Below are positions 1 to 7,606 of a stretch of DNA of 19,334 nucleotides, one piece after another. The translations under genes and the position numbers were made by a program. The stretch comes from Myxococcales bacterium (GTDB taxonomy: Bacteria > Myxococcota > Myxococcia > Myxococcales > Myxococcaceae): assembly GCA_003153055.1 (NCBI GenBank), contig PMBV01000231.1, forward strand, positions 1 through 19,334, written 5' to 3'. The notes beneath the pieces were generated by a model. The model was given only the letters and a program-made list of their open reading frames with translations, was not told the origin of the DNA and ran no database searches. Position 1 is the first letter of the stretch; every line of letters starts with the position of its first letter.

Positions 1-325
1 CGCGTGATGTCAGAACAACTCCGGACTCACACGTGGCCATCGCGAGCCTTCCGGAAGATGGTACCATTGGTACTATTGCTGGAGACCAGGCCATCAGACC
101 TTCACTCGGGGACACGACCAACCGAACGAGGGGCTCGTGGCGCTCGCCCGGGACCCCACGACCCGAAGTCACCGCTCCAGACTCAAGGCGGCTTGACACC
201 TCCCCCTCCTCGGGCCGACCCAGCCCCAGGTCTCGAGGGTAGAAGCCCAGGCCACTTCGCCGACAGTGGTCGTCGTTGCGGCACAGACGCAGGTCGCCCG
301 CGGTCGTGAGGGTGTGTCGCGGGCC
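1..325. other. No recognisable gene
   Basis: Two short overlapping open frames exist on the plus strand (4-309 and 33-242), but their translations are rich in Arg, Pro, Gly and Ser without hydrophobic periodicity or a known motif. None resembles the missing N-terminal half of the Rpn-type gene that follows. Similarity to that family starts abruptly near 326, so this stretch is probably unrelated DNA placed next to a broken gene. No RNA gene, repeat or clear promoter was seen. Confidence 0.5.
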
Positions 326-839
326 CCTCGACTTTGAGATGGTGGTGGTCGATGTCGGCGCCATCCCCGATGAGCTGCTCTCAGGCAACCCGACGCTCAA
401 GGCCGGGCTCATGCTCCTCAAGTACGCGACGAGGAACGCCGCATCGCAGCACGAGCGACTTGCCGCGGTGCTTCGGGCGCTGAAAGAGGCGCCGTGGCTC
501 TTCGCCACCGGAACGGTGTATATATTGGCGGCGTACAGGCACATCGATCGAGCACGTTTGCTCGGAGAAGTGAGGCGGGTCATGCCGGAGCACGAGGAGG
601 AGTTGCTGTCGATCGCGGCCCGAGAGTGGCGGGCCGAGTGGCGCGCTGAAGGCCAGAACGAAGGCCGGCAGGAAGGTCGGGCCGATGCGCTCGTGCGGGT
701 GCTCTCTCGGCGGTTTGGTCCGCTGGCGAGCGAGACGCTCGACCAGGTCAAGGCGGCTCGAGTCGAGGAGATCGATCAATGGCTCGATCGAGCAGTCGAT
801 GCGCCGTCACTCGAAGCGGTGTTTGGGTCGCGACATTGA
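326..839 (+). pseudogene. Rpn-family nuclease/transposase, 5'-truncated remnant
   Basis: This is the C-terminal half of an Rpn-family (PF04754, transposase_31-like) protein, a family of PD-(D/E)XK nucleases that promote RecA-independent recombination. Similarity begins at DFEMVVVDVGAI and continues through the helical region to a typical charged tail with EWRAEGQNEGRQEGRADAL followed by VLSRRFGPL, the usual end of these proteins. The nuclease half with the catalytic residues is absent. An open frame runs from ATG 276, but its first 18 or so residues are arginine-rich and unlike the family, and the next ATG (339) lies inside the conserved block. I therefore read it as a decayed gene. The same block, LDFELILVDLGAI, occurs in the next gene, so the two are paralogues in tandem, 36 bp apart. 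Family assignment is good; loss of function is inferred. Confidence 0.65.
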
Positions 840-875
840 GTTGAGCTAGATTGGTCGATTCCGGGGGGGACGACC

Positions 876-1559
876 GTGACCATCGAATCGGGCTGCGCCG
901 AATTCTTCCAGATCCTCTTGGAGCAGCCCCACGTGCCGGCTGCCTTGTTCCGTGAGCGGCTGCCACCAGAGCTGTTCGCGCTCTTGGCCGACGTTCCCCC
1001 CGAGCTGGTCGACACTGGCCGCGAAGGTGAGCGGAGGCCCCTTGGAGAGGTCGTCTTCAGGCTCGCGCTTCTCGGCGGCGGGGAGGTCTTCGTCTGCTGC
1101 CTGCTCGAGCACCGTGCGCCCACGCCGCCGGTGGCGGTCAGGGCCCTCTCGGCGTTGGTACGCACCTGGCAATGGCTGGCCCGCGATCGGCGCCAGGGCG
1201 CGCTCCCCGTCGTTGTCCCGCTCGTGGTGTACCATGGCCCCACGCCCTGGACGGCGGGCCGCACCTTCTCGTCGCTGTCCCATGCGCCGCTCGGTGGCGG
1301 CCAACTCCTCGACTTCGAGTTGATCCTGGTGGATCTCGGCGCCATCGAAGACGGCGAGCTGTCGCAGCTGCCAGTGCTCAAGGTTGGGCTCCTGGCCCTC
1401 AAGCACGCGACCCGAGGTGGTGGTTCCTGGGGCGATTCACTGCGCCGCTTGTCGGAGGTCGGTGTCGACCACGCCTTCTTGCTCGAGCAAATCGAAGGGG
1501 CCTTCCCGGGGCACGCGGCGCAGCTCAGCCGCTGGCTCGGGGCACCCTCCCGGGCCTGA
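876..1559 (+). CDS. Rpn-family nuclease-like protein, C-terminally short
   Basis: A 227-residue protein starting at GTG 876, with a G-rich ribosome-binding site (864-870) five bases upstream. It shows the N-terminal plan of Rpn/transposase_31 proteins: an opening helix with FFQILLEQP, RERLPPELFALL, then EVVFRLAL, VFVCCLLEHRAP, a helix with VRTWQWLA, PVVVPLVVYHG and LDFELILVDLGAI. In active relatives the catalytic PD-(D/E)XK residues are an Asp in a D-L-L-F strand and Glu plus Gln in L-L-E-H-Q. Here these positions read Glu58 and E78-H-R80, so catalysis is doubtful. The protein stops soon after the central region and lacks the EGRxEGRADAL-type tail that the upstream remnant still has. It converges on the kinase gene with only 8 bp between stop codons. 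It could be a degenerating gene or a product of recombination between two copies. Confidence 0.6.
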   Translation: MTIESGCAEFFQILLEQPHVPAALFRERLPPELFALLADVPPELVDTGREGERRPLGEVVFRLALLGGGEVFVCCLLEHRAPTPPVAVRALSALVRTWQWLARDRRQGALPVVVPLVVYHGPTPWTAGRTFSSLSHAPLGGGQLLDFELILVDLGAIEDGELSQLPVLKVGLLALKHATRGGGSWGDSLRRLSEVGVDHAFLLEQIEGAFPGHAAQLSRWLGAPSRA

Positions 1560-1567
1560 CCGACGCT

Positions 1568-4564
1568 TCATGCGCGCCGCGTCGCCCGGTGCTGGTCCAG
1601 CACCTGACGCACCTTCCGCGCGAGGGCATTGGGCGAATAGGGCTTCTCGATGAAGGGCACCTGGTCGTGCTGGATCCCGTGGCGGATGACGGTGTCGTCG
1701 GTGAAGCCGCTGGTGAAGAGCACCGGGAGCGAGGGGCAGAGTTGCCCGGCGAGGACCGAGAGCTCGCGGCCATCCATGTCAGGCATCACCACGTCGGTGA
1801 TGATGAGGGCAATCTCCTCGCGGTGCGCCTCGAGGAGCTTCATCGCCTCCACTCCCGACGCCGCCTCGAACACCACATAGCCGCGAGCGCGGAGCCCGCG
1901 GATCGCCACCCAGCGGACGCTGTCCTCGTCCTCCACCAGCAGCAACGCCTCGTGGCCCTCCTCCGACCGGCCAGTGGCCGCCAGGTCCTCAAGCTTCTCA
2001 GCCTGGGTGCACGGTGGGAGGTAGATGCGGACGCTCGTCCCCCGGCCGGGCTCGCTGTCGACCACCACGTGGCCACCCGACTGTTGAACGATGCCGAAGA
2101 CGACGGCCAGGCCGAGGCCGGTGCCCTTGCCCGGGGGCTTGGTGGTGAAGAACGGCTCGAAGAGGTGGGCTTGAACCTCCTTGGTCATTCCCAGGCCCGT
2201 GTCGGTCATCGACAGCTCGGCGTACCTCCCCGCCTTGAGCCCGAGGTGGGCCTTGGCGAAGCGCTCGTCGACGGTCACCTCGGCGGTCGAGATGGTGAGG
2301 GTGCCTCCCTGAGGCATCGCGTCGCGCGCGTTGACCGCCAAGTTGAGGAGCATCTGGCTCATCTGACCCACGTCTGCCCGTACCTCGGGCAGGCCTGGCA
2401 AGAGCGAGGTGACGACCCGTACGTCCTCACCCAGCAGCCGGCCCAGCATCTTGGTGGTCTCGACGATGACGTCGTTGAGGTCCAGGACGACGGGGGCGAT
2501 GATCTGCTGATGGCTGAAGGCGAGCAGCTGCTTGGTCAGCGCCGTGCCGCGGCTCACCGCCGACTCGATCTCGGTGGTGAGGTCTTGGACGAAGCCTTCG
2601 GTGCGGCCCAGTTGGGCGCGGAGGCAATGGTTGCTGCTCGAGATGACGGTGAGCAGGTTGTTGAAGTCGTGGGCCACGCCCCCGGCGAGCTGGCCGATGG
2701 ATTCCATCTTCTGGGCCAGGCGTACTTGTTCCGCCAAGCTCCGGCGCTCGGTGACGTCTTCGGCGATGCCGGCCACCCGTGCCGCCTTCCCCAGCTCGTC
2801 GAGCACCAGGAAGGCCTCGTTGTGCACGAAGCGAACCGCGCCATCGGGGCGCACGATGCGGAAGTCGAAATCGGCCCGGCCATCGGGGCGGGTCTTGAGG
2901 GCTGCGCCAATGCGCTCTCGATCGTCCGGGTGCACCAGGGTGATGAACTTGCTCGTGTCGGCGTAGAGCTCCTCTCGGGCGTGACCGGTGACGCGCTCAT
3001 AGGCTGGGCTGATGTACAGCACCTGGGCCGTCTCGACGTCGGCCAGCCAGAACACCTCGCGCATGTTCTCCGCCACCTGCAGGAACCGTCGCTCGTTCTC
3101 TCGGGCGGCCTCCTCAGCCCGCTTGCGGGCGGTGACGTCGAGCACGCTGGCCAACAGGTGCTTGGCGCCGTCGAGCTCGAGGATCTCGCCGCTGAACAGC
3201 ACGTCGATGGGTCGGCCTGTATGAGTCGACACGCGGTTCTCGACGCCGATGACCCTCCCGGTTCGCGCGAGCATCTCGTACGCCTGGCTCCGGCTGCTCG
3301 AGGAGTAGAAGCCCAGCTCCACCGCGGTCTTGCCCAGCGCCTGTTCTCGCGAGACCTCGAACAGCCTGCAGCAGGCGTCGTTGAGCTCGACCAGCACCCC
3401 GTCGCTGACCCGCATCAGCATCATCGCCGCCGGGCTCGCCGCGAAGGTGAAGGCCTGACGTCGCTCGGAGGCCCGCAGCCGCTCGTCGTCTTGCCGCTGC
3501 TTGGTGAGATCCTGTGTCACCGAGAAGATGTGAGGCTCGTCGGACACCTTGAGCATCACCCAGCTGCAGAGCATCTGTACGGGCTGGCCGTTCTTTCTTC
3601 GCAGGGTCGCCTCGAAACCGAGCACCTGCCCATCGCGCATGAGCCGGGCGACGACGGCCTTACGAGCGGCCGGGTCGTGCCAGATGCCCTCGGTGACGAC
3701 GCTGGCCCCCACCAGCTCGTCGCGGGAATAGCCGAGCGAGTGGGCCAGGGTCTCGTTGACCTCGAGGAGCTCTCCCCCGAGGGTCGAGATGCTCATGCCC
3801 GCCGGGCTCGAGCGAAACGCGGTGGAGAGCAGCTCGGTCGTCTTCTGGCGCTCGGTGACGTCGACCATCACTCCGAACACGTGCGGAACGCGGCCGAGCT
3901 CGACCTGCTCGAACGAGAGGATCAACTTGCGTGGACCGTCTCGGGTGGCCAATTCGTACTCCAGCCCCTCGACTCGCCCCGTTCGTCGCAAGGCCTCCAT
4001 GAAGTGCGGGGTGTCAGGCCAGAGGGCGTCGGGCGCTTGGCCGACGAGCTCCTCGGTCGGAACTCCGACGAGCCGGGCAAACGCTTCGTTGACCGAGACG
4101 AACGCACCGTCCATCGTCCCGATGACCATCGGCGTCGCGCTCTTGGTGAAGGCCGCCTCGAAGAGCCCCGAGGCGTTCTTGGCCGTTGCCTTGGCTCGGT
4201 CCTCCTCGCTCAGATCCCGAATGATCGCCGCGAAGTGGAGCTGCTCGCTGGAAGACGAGCGAGACAGACTCACCTCGGCGGGAAAGGTTCGCCCATCGGC
4301 GTGCACGCCCAGGAGCCCGGTCTGCCTCCAGCTCGTGGCCGCTGACTCCAAGGCGAGAACCTGGAGCATCTCGTCGAACACCGGTGACGAGCTCTCCTTG
4401 AGAAAGCGAGTCAGCGGTTGTCCCAGCGCCGCTGACTCCGGCACTCCAAACAGCCGCTCGGCCGCGCGGTTGAACAGCACCACCTCGAGCGCACGGTTGA
4501 GGCCCACCACCGCGTCCATGGTGGCGTCCACGATCTCGGCCAGAATCGACGCGTTTCGTCTCAT
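1568..4564 (-). CDS. Hybrid sensor histidine kinase/response regulator with five PAS domains
   Basis: A 998-residue soluble signalling protein. Domain order: PAS1 about 7-120, PAS2 130-240, PAS3 245-358, PAS4 370-482, PAS5 490-607, HisKA about 611-685, HATPase 725-850, receiver 872-990. The phosphoacceptor is His632 in [12 protein letters not shown]. The ATP-binding part has the N box ([12 protein letters not shown], 739-750), G1 (DTGLGM, Asp788) and G2 (GKGTGLGL, 812-819). The receiver keeps an acidic pocket (VEDED), phospho-acceptor Asp924 in [10 protein letters not shown], Ser952 and Lys974 (EKPY), so internal His-to-Asp transfer looks intact. There is no transmembrane segment or signal peptide, so it should sense a cytoplasmic or redox/small-ligand cue; no haem or flavin motif could be picked out by eye. 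No response-regulator gene is adjacent, making it an orphan. The start ATG 4564 has only a weak, distant purine-rich stretch upstream, but PAS1 begins soon after, supporting this start. Confidence 0.93.
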   Translation of the reverse strand: MRRNASILAEIVDATMDAVVGLNRALEVVLFNRAAERLFGVPESAALGQPLTRFLKESSSPVFDEMLQVLALESAATSWRQTGLLGVHADGRTFPAEVSLSRSSSSEQLHFAAIIRDLSEEDRAKATAKNASGLFEAAFTKSATPMVIGTMDGAFVSVNEAFARLVGVPTEELVGQAPDALWPDTPHFMEALRRTGRVEGLEYELATRDGPRKLILSFEQVELGRVPHVFGVMVDVTERQKTTELLSTAFRSSPAGMSISTLGGELLEVNETLAHSLGYSRDELVGASVVTEGIWHDPAARKAVVARLMRDGQVLGFEATLRRKNGQPVQMLCSWVMLKVSDEPHIFSVTQDLTKQRQDDERLRASERRQAFTFAASPAAMMLMRVSDGVLVELNDACCRLFEVSREQALGKTAVELGFYSSSSRSQAYEMLARTGRVIGVENRVSTHTGRPIDVLFSGEILELDGAKHLLASVLDVTARKRAEEAARENERRFLQVAENMREVFWLADVETAQVLYISPAYERVTGHAREELYADTSKFITLVHPDDRERIGAALKTRPDGRADFDFRIVRPDGAVRFVHNEAFLVLDELGKAARVAGIAEDVTERRSLAEQVRLAQKMESIGQLAGGVAHDFNNLLTVISSSNHCLRAQLGRTEGFVQDLTTEIESAVSRGTALTKQLLAFSHQQIIAPVVLDLNDVIVETTKMLGRLLGEDVRVVTSLLPGLPEVRADVGQMSQMLLNLAVNARDAMPQGGTLTISTAEVTVDERFAKAHLGLKAGRYAELSMTDTGLGMTKEVQAHLFEPFFTTKPPGKGTGLGLAVVFGIVQQSGGHVVVDSEPGRGTSVRIYLPPCTQAEKLEDLAATGRSEEGHEALLLVEDEDSVRWVAIRGLRARGYVVFEAASGVEAMKLLEAHREEIALIITDVVMPDMDGRELSVLAGQLCPSLPVLFTSGFTDDTVIRHGIQHDQVPFIEKPYSPNALARKVRQVLDQHRATRRA

Positions 4565-4622
4565 TCGCCGCGGCTGCGCTCCCCCTCTCCCATTCTAACA
4601 GCGCGGCAGGCCCGGTGCCCTT

Positions 4623-4684
4623 GTGCTCGGTGGCCTGTGCAAAATTTACTCTGCGACCTGTCAGCGAGTTTTGGTGCTCGGTGG
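4623..4684. promoter_or_regulatory. Paired 11-bp direct repeats in the divergent promoter region
   Basis: GTGCTCGGTGG occurs twice without mismatch, at 4623-4633 and 4674-4684, start-to-start distance 51 bp, close to five helical turns. An AT-rich patch (AAAATTTACT, 4641-4650), unusual in this GC-rich DNA, lies between them. The repeats sit in the 160-bp gap between the divergent kinase gene and the exported-protein gene. This arrangement suits binding of a regulator dimer on one helix face, but that is inference from spacing; no known operator was recognised. Confidence 0.4.
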
Positions 4685-4712
4685 GGACGAACCAGCGATG
4701 ATGCCACCTTTC

Positions 4713-4719
4713 AAGGAGG
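4713..4719 (+). promoter_or_regulatory. Ribosome-binding site deciding the GTG 4725 start
   Basis: AAGGAGG lies five bases before GTG 4725. The same frame is open upstream to ATG 4623, which would add 34 residues and bury the signal peptide. The strong site and the signal peptide directly after GTG 4725 favour that codon. Confidence 0.8.
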
Positions 4720-4724
4720 CCCGT

Positions 4725-5336
4725 GTGAATCGCCGGCTCGTGTCGTTTCTCATCGTCTTCGCCGGAGCATCACAAGGGGCCGAGCTCGAGCTCGCGCTGC
4801 CTCCGTCGGATCACTGGGTCGAGCAGGCCGACCCGCTGCCGTTGCCCTCTGCCAAAGCCACGAGTCGCTTCTGGCACAGCCGAGAGAACCCAGAGCTCGG
4901 CCTCAGGGTCGTGACCGATCCATCTCGGAAGTTGGACTACTTTCCGGGCGTGGTGAAGGAGATGGCCGAGCGGCTCAAACACCCCCAGGAGGGCCTGCCG
5001 GCGACGATCATCGAGGCGACGGCGCTCAAGGTGCAAGGTATCGCGGTGGCCAAGCTGATCTCGGTCGAAGGTGCCACCAAGACCCTCGCGTACCACCTGC
5101 CAGGCGACGAGGGCGACCAGGTAGTGAGCCTCATCGGGCCCCAGTGGGAGCCTTCGACCGAGGAGGAGCTCACGGCCGTGGTGCTGGCGGCGAAGGGCCT
5201 GAGAGCTTCGGCGCTCGCCGGGAGTGGCACCACCATGGACATCGGGCTCGGGCTTCTCGGTGTCGTCGGGGTCATGTTCGTCATCACCGTCGGGCTGCTG
5301 TTCTGGGGCCTGAGGCGAAAGGGCGCCAGGCCCTGA
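4725..5336 (+). CDS. Exported, C-terminally membrane-anchored protein of unknown function
   Basis: A 203-residue protein read from GTG 4725. The N-terminus is a signal peptide: basic MNRR, hydrophobic LVSFLIVFAGA, then ASQGA before a likely signal peptidase I cut. The mature part, about 150 residues, is a mixed alpha/beta-looking domain beginning AELELALPPSDHWVEQ, with no cysteine and no motif I recognise. A single transmembrane helix follows near the end (IGLGLLGVVGVMFVITVGLLFWGL) and a basic tail RRKGARP, giving an outside-domain, inside-tail topology. The sequence lacks the Cys of a lipobox and of MYXO-CTERM tails. The domain loosely recalls PsbP/DcrB-like small exported proteins, a weak inference. 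It is divergent from the hybrid kinase, whose regulon might include it, and ends in its own terminator. Confidence 0.75.
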   Translation: MNRRLVSFLIVFAGASQGAELELALPPSDHWVEQADPLPLPSAKATSRFWHSRENPELGLRVVTDPSRKLDYFPGVVKEMAERLKHPQEGLPATIIEATALKVQGIAVAKLISVEGATKTLAYHLPGDEGDQVVSLIGPQWEPSTEEELTAVVLAAKGLRASALAGSGTTMDIGLGLLGVVGVMFVITVGLLFWGLRRKGARP

Positions 5337-5362
5337 GCTGGGCGTCAGCCTGGCGTTTCTTT
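5324..5362 (+). terminator. Intrinsic terminator between convergent genes
   Basis: An 8-bp perfect stem, CGCCAGGC (5324-5331) with GCCTGGCG (5348-5355), encloses a 16-base loop that can add three inner pairs (TGA/TCA). It is followed on the plus strand by TTTCTTT (5356-5362). The hairpin contains the stop codons of both the exported-protein gene (5334-5336) and the convergent phosphatase gene (5345-5347). The T-rich run is on the plus strand, so it serves mainly the plus-strand gene; in the minus direction only three T follow the stem. Confidence 0.65.
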
Positions 5363-6034
5363 CCAGTCGCCAGAATGGAGCGGTTGCTCCTTCGTGCTCG
5401 CGGCCTCGAGGTGCGCGATGTCACCCCAGGGCCCGAGCGTGAGCTCACCGCCGTGGCTCACGGATACCTGGTTGATGCTTGCGTTGTGGAGCGAGTGCTC
5501 CCGCTTCGACTCCAGGGGGAGCCCTCGGGCCGCTCGGTAGGCGCAGTCGAGCGTGCCCCCGTGGCTGATGATGAGCACCGGCTGGCCGAGGTGTGCTCGG
5601 GCGATCGCCGACAGCTCATGCATGACCCGTGCGTTGAAGGCGCGCAGCGATTCGCCCCCGGGCAGCTCGGCGTCGGGGTTCCTCGCCCGCCACTGACTGA
5701 AGACCTCGGGGTGCTTCGTCTCCATCTCCTCGGGGGTCAGGCCGGCGAGCACCCCGAAGTGGCGCTCCCGCAGCTCCACTCGCACCGAGAGGGGGAGCCC
5801 GGTCGCTTCGGCCGTCGCCTGGGCCGTCTCCATCGCTCGGGACAGGTCACTGGTGTACAGGGCGGCGAACGGGCGGGCACGGTGCTCGGCGCCGAGGCGC
5901 GCGGCCAAGAGTCGGGCTTGGGTCGAGCCCTGCTGGTTGAGCGGCACGTCGAGCTGACCCTGAAAGCGCCGCGCGGCGTTCCACGCGGTCTCTCCATGGC
6001 GAATGAGCCACAGCACGGTGGGGGTCGGCTCCAT
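5345..6034 (-). CDS. Histidine phosphatase family protein (phosphoglycerate mutase-like)
   Basis: A 229-residue soluble enzyme of the histidine phosphatase superfamily, which forms a phosphohistidine intermediate. The signature LIRHGETAWN gives catalytic His13 with Arg12. Arg66 lies in SDLSRAMETA, the acid Glu90 in LRERHFGVLAG, and the second catalytic histidine His158 in LIISHGGT. The GVLAGLTPEEME and PGGESLRAF blocks resemble the GpmB/CobC (alpha-ribazole phosphatase) branch, but no cobalamin gene is nearby, so the substrate is unknown. The frame is open far upstream through lspA in another phase; ATG 6034 is the first start that fits the family, just before the conserved strand. There is no good Shine-Dalgarno sequence, and the start lies 14 bp after the lspA stop, suggesting translation coupled to lspA. 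Confidence 0.9.
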   Translation of the reverse strand: MEPTPTVLWLIRHGETAWNAARRFQGQLDVPLNQQGSTQARLLAARLGAEHRARPFAALYTSDLSRAMETAQATAEATGLPLSVRVELRERHFGVLAGLTPEEMETKHPEVFSQWRARNPDAELPGGESLRAFNARVMHELSAIARAHLGQPVLIISHGGTLDCAYRAARGLPLESKREHSLHNASINQVSVSHGGELTLGPWGDIAHLEAASTKEQPLHSGDWKETPG

Positions 6035-6048
6035 GGAGGTGAATTGGC

Positions 6049-6582
6049 CTACGAGGTCGGGCCCTGCGCCGCGGCTGCGGCCTTGGCGGCGCGGTCCTGC
6101 CGGTAGCTGTGGAGGAAGAGCAACCCGATGCCGACCATGATGGCGAGATCGGCGACATTGAAGACGCCGGTTCTGAGCCAGCCGATGCCCATGTTCATGA
6201 AGTCGACCACCAGCCCGTCGAAGCGCGCCCGGTCGATCCAGTTGGCGAAACCGCCCGAGGCGATGAGCGAATAGGCGCCCACCTGGAACCGGTCGAGCTT
6301 GGGGCTGAAGAGGGCGTACACCGACAGCGCGGCGAGCAGGAGGCCGACCCCGATGATGAGGACCCAGTAGCGCGCCGTGGGAGACAGCGAGGCCCCCAGC
6401 GAGAGGAACGCTCCCTCGTTGGTGGCGTACTGGAGCCGAAAGGTGTCGCCGAGCCAGATGTGGGGCGGGTGGTTCTTGAGGTACGTGGTCGCGAGGACCT
6501 TGGTCCACTGATCGAACGCGATCGACGCGGCGGACACAGCGGCGAAGAGCGCGGCACGGCGAGCGAGAGTCACCGGCACCAC
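6049..6582 (-). CDS. lspA: Lipoprotein signal peptidase (signal peptidase II)
   Basis: A 177-residue inner-membrane aspartyl protease that removes signal peptides from diacylated prolipoproteins. The family blocks are all present: Asp24 in AFDQWTK, Asn55 in YATNEGAFLSLG, GGFANWIDRARFDGLVVDF with catalytic Asp127, and FNVADLAIMVG with catalytic Asp145. Hydrophobic segments fall near residues 7-24, 70-92, 101-116 and 140-158, the usual four-helix plan. Two GTG codons stand in tandem at the start; GTG 6582 is chosen because AGGCGG lies five bases upstream. Lgt and Lnt are not nearby. It is the first gene of a two-gene minus-strand unit with the histidine phosphatase and is divergent from the aquaporin gene across 100 bp. 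Confidence 0.95.
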   Translation of the reverse strand: MVPVTLARRAALFAAVSAASIAFDQWTKVLATTYLKNHPPHIWLGDTFRLQYATNEGAFLSLGASLSPTARYWVLIIGVGLLLAALSVYALFSPKLDRFQVGAYSLIASGGFANWIDRARFDGLVVDFMNMGIGWLRTGVFNVADLAIMVGIGLLFLHSYRQDRAAKAAAAAQGPTS

Positions 6583-6682
6583 CTAGACCGCCTGGAGCTT
6601 TCCGGCAACAGGCACGGGTGCACGACGGTGTCCTGAATCGTCCGGGGCGTCGGGGCGCTCCCAGGGAGGCACCGGAGGTCGA

Positions 6683-7468
6683 ATGAGCGAGAGGCGAACG
6701 CAGGTCGAGGTATCTCCTTCCCCGGAGTCGACTCGGGCCCAGCGGCTGGCGTCGGAGGCGGTTGGGACAGGGTTGCTCCTCGCCACGGTCGTCGGCTCGG
6801 GCATCATGGGCGAGCGCCTGGCTCAAGGCTCCGTCGCCTTGGCTCTCTTGGCCAACAGCCTGGCCACCGGCGCGGTGCTGTTCGTCCTCATTCAGATGCT
6901 GGGGCCGATCTCGGGCGCGCACTTGAACCCCGTCGTCACGGTCGTCGAGGGGGCCCGCGGGCGCCTGCCGGGACGCGACCTCGTCCCATACGTCGTGGCT
7001 CAGCTCGCGGGTGCCGTCGGAGGGGTGCTCCTCGCGCACCTCATGTTTGGCGAGGCACCGTTCACGGTGTCGACGCACCCTCGCGGTGGGCTGGGGCCAC
7101 TGCTCGGGGAGGTCGTGGCGACGTTCGGTCTGGTGAGCACGGTGCTCTTCGTTTCCCGGCATCGGACCGAGGCCGTGGCGATGGCGGTCTCCGGATGGGT
7201 CGTCGCCGGGTACTGGTTCACGTCATCGACGTCCTTCGCCAACCCGGCGGTGACTGTGGCCCGGGCCCTGACGAACAGTTTCGCGGGTATTCGCCCGCTC
7301 GACGTGGCGCCCTTCGTGGTCGCACAGGCGTTGGGCGCGGCCCTGGCGCTGAGTCTCTTTCGGTACCTCACGGCGCCGCCGATTCCGGCCAGCCCAGGGC
7401 TCCAGATCGAGGCTCGGGGTGCGCTCCTGGGCCGTCCGGAGATCGCCGAGCGAGTCGAGCCGACGTGA
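6683..7468 (+). CDS. MIP-family aquaporin, AqpS-like
   Basis: A 261-residue membrane channel with the two half-helix signatures of the aquaporin family: HLNPVV (NPV at 82-84) and FANPAV (NPA at 187-189). Six hydrophobic segments surround them. In water-selective aquaporins an Arg directly follows the second NPA as part of the selectivity filter; here it is Val190. NPV/NPA boxes with Val at this place, and the stretch STSFANPAVTVAR, resemble AqpS-type channels linked to arsenic species in rhizobia. No arsenic-resistance gene is visible here, so the solute is unknown. ATG 6683 is preceded by GGAGG (6674-6678). The first 20 residues are polar and the C-terminal 35 are a hydrophilic tail. It is divergent from lspA and apparently a single-gene unit. 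Confidence 0.88.
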   Translation: MSERRTQVEVSPSPESTRAQRLASEAVGTGLLLATVVGSGIMGERLAQGSVALALLANSLATGAVLFVLIQMLGPISGAHLNPVVTVVEGARGRLPGRDLVPYVVAQLAGAVGGVLLAHLMFGEAPFTVSTHPRGGLGPLLGEVVATFGLVSTVLFVSRHRTEAVAMAVSGWVVAGYWFTSSTSFANPAVTVARALTNSFAGIRPLDVAPFVVAQALGAALALSLFRYLTAPPIPASPGLQIEARGALLGRPEIAERVEPT

Positions 7469-7493
7469 AGGTCGTGTGAGGCATCCGGGCTCC

Positions 7494-7516
7494 CGCGTCG
7501 AGCGATCGACCACGCG
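7494..7516. other. Imperfect hairpin in the aquaporin-addB gap
   Basis: CGCGTCGA (7494-7501) can pair with TCGA (7506-7509) and CGCG (7513-7516) around a GCGA loop, with a three-base bulge. It lies 25 bp after the aquaporin stop and about 90 bp before addB. No T-run follows, so it could be a weak terminator or a chance structure. Nothing else in the 138-bp gap was recognised. Confidence 0.2.
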
Positions 7517-7606
7517 GCCGAAAACTCCCGCCGAATTCCCGTCGCACGCCGCGAAGGGAACGGGGTACAAGGCGCCCTTCAGGAGCGGTGACACTGCTCA
7601 CCTACC

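Noticed and set aside
1172..4345. A 1057-codon plus-strand open frame opposite the hybrid kinase
   Set aside because: The antisense of a GC-rich gene is often open. This translation has no domain logic and is rich in His, Arg, Leu and Gly, while the minus strand shows complete PAS, HisKA, HATPase and receiver motifs.
4620..4650. Sigma-54 type promoter in the kinase/exported-protein gap
   Set aside because: GG and GC pairs are present but not with the required ten bases between them.
6035..7162. N-terminal extension of the histidine phosphatase frame upstream to 7162
   Set aside because: The extension overlaps lspA and the divergent aquaporin gene, and the catalytic RHG motif sits right after ATG 6034 as the family expects.
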